This document shows positions 41,702 to 49,301 of a stretch of DNA of 64,000 bases, piece after piece. Below the pieces are notes generated by a model, which saw only the letters and a program-made list of their open reading frames with translations, ran no database searches and was not told the origin of the DNA. The position numbers and the translations under genes are program-made. The DNA is taken from positions 1 through 64,000 of the forward strand of contig JANODX010000134.1 in the NCBI GenBank assembly GCA_031412915.1, read 5' to 3'. This stretch comes from JAGNNV01 sp031412915. GTDB lineage: Bacteria > Acidobacteriota > Vicinamibacteria > Fen-336 > JAGNNV01. Position 1 is the stretch's first letter; every line of letters begins with the position of its first letter.

Positions 41702-43177
41702 TCACCGCGTCAGCGCGCGTTGGTTCAGGCTCCCACATACCAAGCCCACGGTTGACAACGGGGGGAGAGGGGGAAGGAGATTGCAGGGCGTCCCAGACTC
41801 GCCGTCAAAAGCCGAGCCGGTACATGCCCCGGTCCAGGATGCGACGCGGGAAACCTCTTCGTTGTTGAACGAAGCTGCCTCGGCCAGTATGGCTTGCACC
41901 TGGACCGCGTCGGCGCAGATGACATCAAAGATCTGCGACGTGCTCACGATGACGGTCGATCTTCCGATGGAGACCGACGCCTGGCAGAGCCCGTGTGCTC
42001 CGGTCACGGAAACCTGGACGCGGCAGAGCGGCGTTGGCGTTGGCGGAGGGCCGGCCGGAGGCGTTGGCGTTGGCGTTGGCGGAGGCGGAGGGCCGGCCGG
42101 AGGCGTTGGTGTCGGCGTGGGGGTCGGAGGTGGAACAACGGGCGGTGGTGTCGGAGTGGCTGTCGCCCCTCCTGGCGTCGAGGTTGGTGTCGGCGTGGCA
42201 TCGTCGCCGCCCCCCGCGAGGGCTCCCGCCCCCCCCACCACCGCCAGGCCCGCCGCGGCGCCAAAAAGATCGGCCGCGCTGATGAAGGCCGAGAACCCGA
42301 GGGGTACGCCCGCGACACCGCCGGCGCTCAGGACCGCCAGTTGACCGGGCGCCCCGGTGGGCGCCACGAAGCTCCGGGTCTGGCAGGCCTCGCCAGGGGC
42401 CAGCACTTTTATGGCGACCTCGCGAGTGCGCGCCTCGTTGAAGTCAGAGAGTGTGATCTGAAGGTAGTACGTCACCACCGTGATGCCCGATCCCGGCTTG
42501 ATCTTCGGGAGAAACGCCCGGTGTGTCGGAGCAACGCCCGGGTCGATGGGCTCGGGCTCCTCGAAATTCACCCATTTCCGTCGGATGTCGTCACCCTCGA
42601 TGACCGCGCCGGGGCTCGCCGGATCTGCCATTGTCCACTTGTATCTCGGGAAATTGCCGGAGAGAGGTTGGAATTCCGTATAGAACCACTCGTCGCTGAG
42701 ATTCGACTTGAAATACAGCCTCGCGCTCACCACCGAACCGGCGGGTTCGAACTTGGTATCGAAGACGGGAAACTTGTCCCCGACCACACATCCGATCGGG
42801 TTGTGGAAAATCACCGATCCCCCGGGCGTCGTCTCTTGAGCCAGGGCGCGCGCCATCTCTATATTCGCCGACGCGAAGCGTCCGGAGACGACTTGAACGA
42901 CCAGCGGCGCTTTCCCGATCGAGAAGCCTCGCGCGCCTGAGCTCGATACAACGTAAGAGCCGGTGGGCAGGGTCAAGGCGTAGGAACCGTCCCTCGCGGT
43001 GCGCACGGAGAACGCCTGGCCGGTGGCGACGTTCACCAGGGTGATCGGGACGCCCTCGATCCCCTGGAGGTTTACGAGGACTCGCCCCTTCACCCCGCCT
43101 TCGGTCGCCCCTGAGAGCACCTGGGAAGACAGCATCCCAACGAGGACCCACGCCCCCAACGTCAATCTATGCCTCAT
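41702..43177 (-). CDS. Secreted surface protein with carboxypeptidase-regulatory-like domain and Pro/Thr stalk (copy 2)
   Basis: A 491-residue paralogue of the 32434 protein: signal peptide (about 1-24), CnaB-like domain (about 28-105, GVKGRVLVNLQGIEGVPITL), the LYFKSNLSDEWFYTEF region, THRAFLPK, a Gly/Ala-rich hydrophobic segment (about 300-335), then a PT/PP stalk about 65 residues long and a six-cysteine C-terminal domain. The stalk is roughly twice that of copy 1. CAGGAGG precedes the ATG. An insert of about 35 residues near 185-215 is absent from copy 1. Function unknown; probably anchored at the surface and linked to the adjacent polysaccharide enzymes. Confidence 0.75.
   Translation of the reverse strand: MRHRLTLGAWVLVGMLSSQVLSGATEGGVKGRVLVNLQGIEGVPITLVNVATGQAFSVRTARDGSYALTLPTGSYVVSSSGARGFSIGKAPLVVQVVSGRFASANIEMARALAQETTPGGSVIFHNPIGCVVGDKFPVFDTKFEPAGSVVSARLYFKSNLSDEWFYTEFQPLSGNFPRYKWTMADPASPGAVIEGDDIRRKWVNFEEPEPIDPGVAPTHRAFLPKIKPGSGITVVTYYLQITLSDFNEARTREVAIKVLAPGEACQTRSFVAPTGAPGQLAVLSAGGVAGVPLGFSAFISAADLFGAAAGLAVVGGAGALAGGGDDATPTPTSTPGGATATPTPPPVVPPPTPTPTPTPPAGPPPPPTPTPTPPAGPPPTPTPLCRVQVSVTGAHGLCQASVSIGRSTVIVSTSQIFDVICADAVQVQAILAEAASFNNEEVSRVASWTGACTGSAFDGESGTPCNLLPPLPPLSTVGLVCGSLNQRALTR
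42031..42135 (-). repeat. In-gene tandem repeat coding the Pro/Thr stalk
   Basis: The sequence alternates GCGTTGGC hexamer-like units with GGAGGGCCGGCCGGAG blocks in three imperfect copies of about 30-42 bases. On the coding strand it gives (PT)n and PPAGPPPTP runs. Such repeats change length by slippage, so the stalk may vary among strains. A shorter version lies in the paralogue near 32757-32830. Confidence 0.75.
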
Positions 43178-43257
43178 GCCCGGCCTCCTGACTCCATGAA
43201 CGAAGCGGTCCGAAGGATTCTAGCGTCTCCGGCCGCCCGCGGGGGCACACCTCGGCG

Positions 43258-43860
43258 CTAGGACAACCCCGTCAGGTCTTTCAATAATTCCGCGCGCGTG
43301 AGGGGCGAGAGCGCAACCTCTGCGCGATAGCGTCCGTTGTCGGCGGTCACGCGGGCGGCGCCTTTGCCATCCTGAAGAGCCGCGCGAAAGCTGTCGCCCA
43401 CGTGGAACTTCAGGTACTGGACGGCCGCCATCTTCTCGTCGCTGCTGAAACCCGCCTCGAAGGCGGCGACGGAACGGAGCCCGCCCGCCTCGAGGACAAC
43501 GCCTCCCTGATCGAACCCCTGGAAGAAGTTCACCGCGGCGATGGCCTCATGATGAGGAAGGTCCGCAATCCCCGGGATTTCGATGAACAGCGTGGCCGAA
43601 AGCTCTCCCGCATCCGGAATCAGGTTGGCGTAGGCGTCGATCTCATCCTGGATCTTGCCCTGCTCCACGAGCCTCTCGGTGCGCACCATCTCGTGGATCT
43701 GAAAGAGTACGGTCTCCCGATTCTCGAAAACCAGGCTGAGATTGGGGCCGACTTGAAGGCGGCGATTCTTCTTGAGAGGGATGATGTCAGCTCGCACGGC
43801 CTCGCGAACCCTCTCGTACTCGGCGATGTTCCTGATCTCCTGAAACTCGATCCGTCGCAT
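43258..43860 (-). CDS. DUF3501 family protein
   Basis: A 200-residue protein with the DUF3501 pattern: R-x-E-x-x-I-R-N-I-A-E-Y-E-R start, IIPLKKNRRLQVGPNLSLVFEN, and IHEMVRTERL. Members are routinely encoded next to a rubrerythrin and a CCG-type Fe-S protein, as here, and are linked to peroxide stress; biochemical function is unknown. It follows the Fe-S gene by 17 bp. ATG 43860 fits the conserved N-terminus. Confidence 0.88.
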   Translation of the reverse strand: MRRIEFQEIRNIAEYERVREAVRADIIPLKKNRRLQVGPNLSLVFENRETVLFQIHEMVRTERLVEQGKIQDEIDAYANLIPDAGELSATLFIEIPGIADLPHHEAIAAVNFFQGFDQGGVVLEAGGLRSVAAFEAGFSSDEKMAAVQYLKFHVGDSFRAALQDGKGAARVTADNGRYRAEVALSPLTRAELLKDLTGLS

Positions 43861-43877
43861 GGGCTTCCCTGTCCCGC

Positions 43878-45146
43878 CTACCGCTCTTCGGGAAGTCCGT
43901 AGGCTTCGCGCAAAAGGGCGATGGGGTGGACCGGCTTTCTCCCGCTGACCTCTTCGATCTGGAGGGCGGAGAGGGAGCAGTCGGTTGAGAACACATCCGG
44001 CTTCGCCGCTTCCATCTCGTCCGCGGCCTTTTTCGCGAACTGCATCGAAATCGGGAAGTACTCCTTTTTCATTCCCCAGGTGCCGTCCATGGCCGTGCAC
44101 TTCTCGATGACGGTCACCGCGGTGCCGGGAACGGTCTGCAGTACGTCGCGCGTCTTGAAGCCTATGTTCTGGGCGCGCAAATGGCAGGGTATCTGATACG
44201 ACACGCGGCCGGGAGACTTCCCCGGGAAATGGGTGTTCAGCGTGCCCAGGGCCTTGCGCAGGGCCAGGTACTCGAAGATGTCCATGGTGGCGGCGGCCAC
44301 GCACTTTGCGTTCTCCCCGGGCACGAGGAGCGGATACTCGTTCTTCAAGACGTAGGAACACGTGGGCTGGGGAACAACGATCTTCTCGCCCCGCGCCGCC
44401 GCGCCTTTCAACCACTCCACGTTCTTGCGCGCGTTCTTCCGAGCCCTCTCGATGTCTCCCCCGTCGAGGAAGGGCATACCGCAGCAGACCTGCTCGGGAC
44501 ACTTCACCGCGCAGTCGTTCTTCTCCAGCACCGCGACCACGTCGCGGCCGACCTGCGGCTCGTTGTAGTTCACCGAACACGAGTAGAAGAGGGTGACGCT
44601 CGTCCGCGCATTCGCGGGCTTCGTACCCCGGGCGGTCATCCAACTCGCGAAGGTCCGACGATGGAAGGTCGGCAACCGGCGTGACTTCTCGATGCCGAGG
44701 ACCTTCTCCATGACCAGACGATGAGGCGGGAACGAATTCGCCCAGTTCGACAGGGGCGCGGTGGCGCTCCCGACCGTGCCGACGAGGTCGACGTCGCCAA
44801 GCGCACGATCCTGGAGCGTGATCCCCTCGGCCTTCGCCCGGGCGGCCTTCGCCCGAAGCATCAGTCGCGGGAAGTCGATGTTCCATTTGTGGGGCGGCGT
44901 GTAAGGACAGTGGTTGAAACAGAGCTTGCACTGCCAGCACAGATCGACGACCTTTCGGTAGTCGGCGGACGTGATCTTCGAGATATCACCGTCGTTCCTG
45001 TCGACGCAGTCATCGAGCAAGAAGTCGAACGGCGTGCACAGCCGATAACAGCGGCGGCACCCGTCGCACAGCTCGGTAATCCGCTCCAGCTCTTTCTCCA
45101 CCGCCTTCAGGTCGTAGTACTTCGGGTTGTCGAAATCAAGGGTCAT
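43878..45146 (-). CDS. Fe-S oxidoreductase with CCG domains (GlpC/HdrD-like)
   Basis: A 422-residue protein: two 4Fe-4S motifs, CDGCRRCYRLC (about 27-37) and CWQCKLCFNHCP (about 69-80). Two CCG-type regions follow, one with CSVNYNE...CPEQVCCGMPF, the other with IPCHLRAQNIG...KCTAMDG. This is the layout of GlpC, HdrD and the rubrerythrin-linked partner protein. It probably passes electrons to the rubrerythrin made from the gene upstream. A strong hairpin sits in the 113-bp gap between the two genes. Confidence 0.9.
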   Translation of the reverse strand: MTLDFDNPKYYDLKAVEKELERITELCDGCRRCYRLCTPFDFLLDDCVDRNDGDISKITSADYRKVVDLCWQCKLCFNHCPYTPPHKWNIDFPRLMLRAKAARAKAEGITLQDRALGDVDLVGTVGSATAPLSNWANSFPPHRLVMEKVLGIEKSRRLPTFHRRTFASWMTARGTKPANARTSVTLFYSCSVNYNEPQVGRDVVAVLEKNDCAVKCPEQVCCGMPFLDGGDIERARKNARKNVEWLKGAAARGEKIVVPQPTCSYVLKNEYPLLVPGENAKCVAAATMDIFEYLALRKALGTLNTHFPGKSPGRVSYQIPCHLRAQNIGFKTRDVLQTVPGTAVTVIEKCTAMDGTWGMKKEYFPISMQFAKKAADEMEAAKPDVFSTDCSLSALQIEEVSGRKPVHPIALLREAYGLPEER

Positions 45147-45199
45147 CAGGCAAATTCTCTTTTACTGAACCGGGCGGGCGGCAATCGGCGCGGAACGGC

Positions 45200-45241
45200 T
45201 TCCGGAGACCTGGCGGAGGGTGACCCGCCCCGTCTCCGGAA
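45200..45241. terminator. Long hairpin between rubrerythrin and Fe-S genes
   Basis: TTCCGGAGAC (45200-45209) and GTCTCCGGAA (45232-45241) pair perfectly over 10 bp. Inside the 22-nt loop GGCGG and CCGCC extend the stem. No T-tract follows in the leftward direction of transcription, so partial termination, attenuation or 3'-end protection of the rubrerythrin message is more likely than full termination. Confidence 0.65.
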
Positions 45242-45259
45242 TGCGGCTCAGTGACGGCT

Positions 45260-45682
45260 CTAGAGCTCTTTGAGCGCCTCGATCGCCTTATTGAAACGCC
45301 CGGCGTGCGAACGCTCGGCCTTGGCCAGGGTCTCGAACCACTCGGCGATCTCCTGAAAGCCCTCCTCGCGAGCGGTCTTGGCCATGCCCGGATACATCTG
45401 GGTGTACTCGTACGTCTCGCCTTCGGCCGACGCCTTCAGGTTCTCCTTGGTTCCGCCAATCGGGAGATGCGTCGCAGGGTCGCCTACTTTCTTCAGAAAG
45501 TCGAGGTGGCCGAATGCGTGGCCCGTCTCCGCCTCGGAAGTGTCGCGGAACAAGCCGCCCACCTCGGGATAACCCTCGATGTCGGCGACTCGCGCGAAGT
45601 AAAGGTACCGACGGTTCGCCTGGCTCTCGCCGGCAAATGCGTCCTTGAGGTTCTGATGAGTTTTCGAGGCCTTGAGGTCCAT
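45260..45682 (-). CDS. rbr: Rubrerythrin (diiron domain only)
   Basis: A 140-residue ferritin-like protein with the diiron ligand motifs: Glu in DAFAGESQANRRY, E-A-E-x-x-H in SEAETGHAFGH, and a second half with EGETYEYTQMY, EGFQEIAEWFE and KAERSHAGRF. The C-terminal rubredoxin domain of classical rubrerythrin is absent, so electrons must come from a partner, plausibly the Fe-S protein encoded next. The protein reduces hydrogen peroxide. The frame is open upstream through the decayed Fur gene, so ATG 45682, which matches family starts (MDLKASKTHQNL), is used. Confidence 0.94.
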   Translation of the reverse strand: MDLKASKTHQNLKDAFAGESQANRRYLYFARVADIEGYPEVGGLFRDTSEAETGHAFGHLDFLKKVGDPATHLPIGGTKENLKASAEGETYEYTQMYPGMAKTAREEGFQEIAEWFETLAKAERSHAGRFNKAIEALKEL

Positions 45683-45716
45683 GGTGTTTCTTTTCCTTTT
45701 ATTTAGGGTTTCGAGG

Positions 45717-46010
45717 TTAGAGGGTATCGAGAATGCTTCTCCTGAAGCGAGCGACTTGCGTTGACAACCGGGGCACACCCGCTGCACTTCGACGGCGTGC
45801 CCGATGATGGCGTGGTTCGTGCTCCTGCGCGTGTTCCTCGATCAGCCGGTCGACCGACACGGGAAGATCGCCGACCCGGCCGCAGGAGACCCAGCGGATA
45901 TGGTAGTGCTCACCGGTATTCCCATCGACCCGAACCGCCGGGTCTGCGCTCCGGACTTCGCGAATCAGTCCTTCGTCGGCCGGGATCCTGAGGCTGCGGT
46001 AAACCGCACC
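45717..46010 (-). pseudogene. Decayed Fur/PerR-family regulator
   Basis: On the minus strand the sequence encodes AVYRSLRI, DEGLIREV, VDGNTGEHYHIRWVSCGRVGDLPV, which is the end of the Fur DNA-binding domain and the start of its dimerisation domain. About 45811-45830 the frame must move by one base (an extra base near 45818) to continue HAIIGHAVEVQRVCPGCQR, the normal Fur C-terminus with its CxxC. The first 55 or so residues, including most of the winged helix, are missing, and the first Cys of the CxxC zinc pair is Trp. In the shifted frame no stop separates it from rubrerythrin. It is between the operon promoter and rbr. Confidence 0.75.
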
Positions 46011-46044
46011 GCATGGCGCTGCTGGCTCCTTCGCACAACTGAAA

Positions 46045-46073
46045 ATTATTGTCGTGAGTCGGTCGGTTGTCAA
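46045..46073 (-). promoter_or_regulatory. Near-consensus sigma70 promoter of the rubrerythrin operon
   Basis: On the minus strand a perfect TTGACA (46073-46068), a 17-bp spacer and AATAAT (46050-46045, 5 of 6) form the best promoter in the window. ACAA and TTGT repeats flank an AT-rich core just downstream (CGACAATAATTTTCAGTTGTG), which could be a Fur/PerR-type operator. It drives the decayed regulator, rubrerythrin and probably the Fe-S and DUF3501 genes. Confidence 0.75.
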
Positions 46074-46091
46074 GCCGGGAGATAATGCCGC

Positions 46092-46460
46092 ATGGTCATC
46101 GCAATCGCGTGCATGAACGACCTCATGTTCCTTTCGAAGATCATGGAGGCGACCAAGGCGCTTTCGGTGCCGTTGCGCTCTGTGAAGACCGCCGACAAGC
46201 TCATCGGCGCGTGCCGGGAAAGCGAACAGGCGGTGGTGTTTCTCGACCTCGATGACCAGCGCCTCGATGCCATCGGCCTGGCCCGGGCGATCCGTTCGGT
46301 CGAGCCTAAGGTCCAGGCCTCGATCTACGCCTTTGTGTCGCACGTGAACGAGGGCCGGATCCAGGCCGCCGGCCAGGATCTCTTCGACCAGATCCTCTCC
46401 CGCGGGCAGTTCGTTCGCCTGCTGCCCGAACTGCTCGCGCCTCCCTCTGCGAGCGCGTGA
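46092..46460 (+). CDS. Small receiver-like (pseudo-CheY) protein
   Basis: A 122-residue single domain with an alternating beta/alpha pattern like a response-regulator receiver: strand IAIACMN, helix, strand AVVFLDLDD (possible phospho-acceptor Asp), helix, strand ASIYAFVSHV, helix. The paired acidic residues at the first strand and the late conserved lysine are missing, so phosphorylation is doubtful. It is divergent from the rubrerythrin promoter, and a GATAAT hexamer ends 5 nt before its ATG. Function unknown; a protein-binding adaptor is plausible. Confidence 0.55.
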   Translation: MVIAIACMNDLMFLSKIMEATKALSVPLRSVKTADKLIGACRESEQAVVFLDLDDQRLDAIGLARAIRSVEPKVQASIYAFVSHVNEGRIQAAGQDLFDQILSRGQFVRLLPELLAPPSASA

Positions 46461-46534
46461 TCTTCGTCGTGATCTTCGTGATGAAGGGCGGGATCGTCAA
46501 CAAGCGCGGCCGGTGACCGAACCTGTGGGAGCCT

Positions 46535-46969
46535 TCAGTTCTTCCGGGGCGCTCCAATGAGAACAAAGAACTCGACCTGAACCTTCTCGTCGTCCTCGCC
46601 CGAGAGCTCGCGCTCCACCGCCGCGGAATCGAACGTCGTGATCGCCTCAACGAAGCTCTGCAGGTCGTTCTCGACCAGCACGTCGGCCCGGGTCCAGACG
46701 ATGGCCGCCGGCATGGGCACGGTGTCGAGGAAATCGGCGAACGCGTCGATGAACGCATCCCAATTGTTTCCGAACTTGGCGGGAAACTCGAAGGCCTCCG
46801 CCGCCGCGGCGAGGAACGTGATCTTGTCCTTGGCCCGGTCGCCCGGCAGCATGTGGAGCGAGAAGCCGGCACTCTTCAGCTTTTGGACCGCTTCGGCCGC
46901 CTTCGCCGTTTCAAGGACGTGGATCGACCTCCCCTTCAGGCCCGGCAGCAATTTCCCCAGATCGATCAC
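46535..46969 (-). CDS. Barstar-family ribonuclease inhibitor
   Basis: A 144-residue protein with the barstar core: an SIHVLETAKAAEAV N-terminal strand-helix, and the key FPAKFGNNWDAFIDAFADFLDT stretch (residues about 62-83) that in barstar plugs the RNase active site. A longer C-terminus with an acidic cluster (SGEDDEKV) extends the fold. Barstars neutralise extracellular-type RNases such as barnase. A possible degenerate RNase gene ends 5 bp upstream in the same direction. Shine-Dalgarno GAGG lies 11 nt before the ATG. Confidence 0.85.
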   Translation of the reverse strand: MIDLGKLLPGLKGRSIHVLETAKAAEAVQKLKSAGFSLHMLPGDRAKDKITFLAAAAEAFEFPAKFGNNWDAFIDAFADFLDTVPMPAAIVWTRADVLVENDLQSFVEAITTFDSAAVERELSGEDDEKVQVEFFVLIGAPRKN

Positions 46970-46974
46970 TCTGT

Positions 46975-47187
46975 TTACCTCAATCGCAGAAAGGACTCGT
47001 AGCGGCCGCGAGTCCAGTGGATCTCCCGCTCGCGGACGAGTTCGTCGGGCCCGGAGTGTCGCCCGTGGCCTTCGTCTCGACGCCTCGCCATCGTCCCCGC
47101 ACCAGCGCCGCCAGTACCAGCAGGACGGGTGAAAGCCTCCTCGGGCGGAACGCAGCGGGTCTCATACGGTGAGTCTAAACTCAGCAT
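46975..47187 (-). pseudogene. Possible remnant of an RNase N1/T1-type (barnase-like) toxin gene
   Basis: The last 16 codons before the barstar gene read EIHWTRGRYESFLRLR, resembling the C-terminal Y-Y-T-x-D-H-Y-x-S-F-x-R-I/L end of barnase-like RNases, in the right place and order for a toxin-antitoxin pair. The rest of the 70-codon frame from ATG 47187 (VPPEEAFTRP and on) does not resemble an RNase. Only about 250 bases are available before the divergent enoyl-CoA hydratase gene, too few for a full enzyme. It may be a truncated relic or a chance match. Confidence 0.3.
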
Positions 47188-47226
47188 CCTTTCCGCGCCG
47201 CGCGCAGGAATCCCTAGGAGTGCTAG

Positions 47227-48000
47227 ATGCCTGATCCCAACGTTCTGCTGACTATCGAAGGGGCGCTCGCCACTGTGACCGTCAACCGGCCCGAGAAGCG
47301 GAATGCCCTCGACCTCCCCACCGTCGAGGAATTTCACCAGGCCCTCGCGCGCATAGCCGCGGCACGGTGCACGGTCTTTATCGTCACCGGGGCGGGCGAC
47401 AAGTCGTTCGTGGCCGGAGCGGACATCAACGCCATCAAAGCCAGGCGCCGACCGGAGGCGCTCGCCGGAATCAACACGAAGCTCATGTCGGCGATAGAGA
47501 ATCACGAGGCGGTGGCGATCGCCGCAGTCAATGGTTTCGCCATGGGCGGAGGTTGCGAACTCGCGCTCTCCTGCGACCTGAGGATAGCGTCCGAGAATGC
47601 GCTTTTCGGTCTGCCCGAGCCGAGTCTTGGTATTATTCCCGCCGCGGGCGGTACCCAGCGCCTCCCCCGCGTGGTGGGTCTGGGTCGGGCGAAGGAGATG
47701 ATCCTCACGGGCGCCCGATGGGACGCGAAGAAGGCCCTGGACTTTGGTTTGGTCAGCGAAGTTGTTCCGAGCGCCCATCTGATGCCGGCAGCCCGGGCCA
47801 TGGCCGGCCGCGTGATCGCGCTCGGTCCGCTGGCCATCCGCCTGGCCAAACAGGCCCTGAACGCCTCGGCCAACATGCCTCTTGAGGCCGGCCTCGTCTT
47901 CGAGTCGATGATCCAGGCGGTGACCTACGAGTCGAAGGACAAGATCGAAGGAGCCAGCGCCTTTCTGGAGAAGCGCAAACCCAATTTCACCGGAGAATGA
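47227..48000 (+). CDS. Enoyl-CoA hydratase/isomerase (crotonase family)
   Basis: A 257-residue crotonase: oxyanion-hole segment AGADINAIKAR, active-site Glu in GGGCELALSCDLR, and second Glu in LPEPSLGIIPAAGG, both catalytic glutamates of a true hydratase. It hydrates trans-2-enoyl-CoA in fatty-acid beta-oxidation. GGAG 7 nt before the ATG. Four bases overlap with the following amidohydrolase gene. Chain-length preference is not visible. Confidence 0.93.
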   Translation: MPDPNVLLTIEGALATVTVNRPEKRNALDLPTVEEFHQALARIAAARCTVFIVTGAGDKSFVAGADINAIKARRRPEALAGINTKLMSAIENHEAVAIAAVNGFAMGGGCELALSCDLRIASENALFGLPEPSLGIIPAAGGTQRLPRVVGLGRAKEMILTGARWDAKKALDFGLVSEVVPSAHLMPAARAMAGRVIALGPLAIRLAKQALNASANMPLEAGLVFESMIQAVTYESKDKIEGASAFLEKRKPNFTGE

Positions 48001-49292
48001 CCCTCATGATCCTCGTCCCCCTCATCCTCTCTCTCGCCGCCGCCGCTCCCCCCGCCGTCCCAACGCCTCCGCCCGCGCTCACCCTGATCCGGGCCGGCCG
48101 CCTGATCGACGGCACCGGCAAGGCGCCCCTGGAGAACGTGACCATCGTCGTTCGTGGCGACGTGATCGAGAGCGTTCTGCAGGGCCCGGCCAGTGCCGAC
48201 CTTCAGCGCGGCGCGCGGATCATCGACCTCTCTAAGAGCACGGTGCTGCCCGGTCTGATGGACTGCCACGACCACATCACGGGCACGCCCGGGGACGGCG
48301 GCGACACTCAGATGCTCCAGGAGACGGACGCTCACCAGGCCTTGTGGGGGGCGATACACGCCCGGATCACCCTCGACGCCGGGTTCACGACCATCCGCAA
48401 CGTGGGCTCGGGCAGCTACGCGGAAGTGGCGCTCAAACGCTTCATCAACCAGGGTCTGTTCCCGGGTCCGCGGATCTTCACCGCCACCAGGGGCATCGGC
48501 ATCACCGGCGGCCACGCGGACATCAACGGCTGGAGCCCCGATGTCCCGCTCCGCGGCTACGCGCAGATCGTCGACGGCGTCGATGCCATTCGCCACGCGG
48601 TTCGCGAACAGATCAAGTTCGGCGCTGATCTCATCAAGATCACGGCCAGCGGCGGCGTGCTGTCCTCGGGCGATTCGGTCCACCACGAACAGTACAGCGA
48701 GGAGGAAATTCGAGCCGCGGTCGAAGAGGCGGCGCGCCTGGGGCGCAAGGTGGCCGCCCACGCTCATGCCGCCAAAGCCATAGTCAACGCCACCCGGGCC
48801 GGCGTGGCCTCGATCGAGCATGGCAGCCTGATCGACGACCCTGGCATCGCCTTGATGAAGCAGAAGGGCACGTACATGGTCCCCACGCTCTACACCCTCG
48901 ACTTCATCATCAACGAAGGCAAGGAGAGCGGCGTGCCCCAGTACGGAATCGACAAGGCCATCGAGGTCGGCAAAGTCCAACGCGCCAATCTCAAGAAGGC
49001 CTACCAGGCCGGAGTCAAATTCGCCTACGGCACCGACGCCGCGGTCTTCCCCCACGGCCGCAACGCGCGGGACTTCGGCATCCTGGTCGAGCAGCTTGGG
49101 GTCCCTCCCATGGAAGCCATCCGCATGGCCACCCAGTACGCCGCTGACCTGATCGGCATTTCGGACCGGGCGGGCACCCTCGAAGCCGGCAAGTGGGCGG
49201 ACCTCATCGCCGTCCCGGGCGACCCGTTGCAGAACATCCGGCTGCTCGAAGACGTGAAGTTCGTGATGAAGGGCGGGGTCATCTTCAAGTAG
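47997..49292 (+). CDS. Secreted amidohydrolase (imidazolonepropionase/Xaa-Pro dipeptidase-like)
   Basis: A 431-residue metal-dependent hydrolase: signal peptide (about 1-22), then the composite-domain TIM barrel with HxH in CHDHITG, Lys in LIKITASGGV, His in AAHAHAAKA, His in SIEHGSLID and Asp in YGTDAAVFPHG, a full binuclear metal site. Closest type is the periplasmic amidohydrolase subfamily that includes prolidases; the substrate is unknown. The ATG overlaps the hydratase stop (ATGA). Confidence 0.9.
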   Translation: MTLMILVPLILSLAAAAPPAVPTPPPALTLIRAGRLIDGTGKAPLENVTIVVRGDVIESVLQGPASADLQRGARIIDLSKSTVLPGLMDCHDHITGTPGDGGDTQMLQETDAHQALWGAIHARITLDAGFTTIRNVGSGSYAEVALKRFINQGLFPGPRIFTATRGIGITGGHADINGWSPDVPLRGYAQIVDGVDAIRHAVREQIKFGADLIKITASGGVLSSGDSVHHEQYSEEEIRAAVEEAARLGRKVAAHAHAAKAIVNATRAGVASIEHGSLIDDPGIALMKQKGTYMVPTLYTLDFIINEGKESGVPQYGIDKAIEVGKVQRANLKKAYQAGVKFAYGTDAAVFPHGRNARDFGILVEQLGVPPMEAIRMATQYAADLIGISDRAGTLEAGKWADLIAVPGDPLQNIRLLEDVKFVMKGGVIFK

Positions 49293-49301
49293 GGCGGGGG
49301 G

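Noticed and set aside
42031..42200. Regular repeats resembling a CRISPR-like array
   Set aside because: In-frame tandem repeats coding Pro-Thr; no spacers, no cas genes.
43861..44940. Long upstream extension of the DUF3501 frame
   Set aside because: Out-of-frame shadow of the Fe-S oxidoreductase gene; the family N-terminus fits ATG 43860.
46462..46490. Short direct repeat GATCTTCGT x2 in the gap after the pseudo-receiver gene
   Set aside because: Only two 9-base copies in a convergent gap; no structure or element attached.
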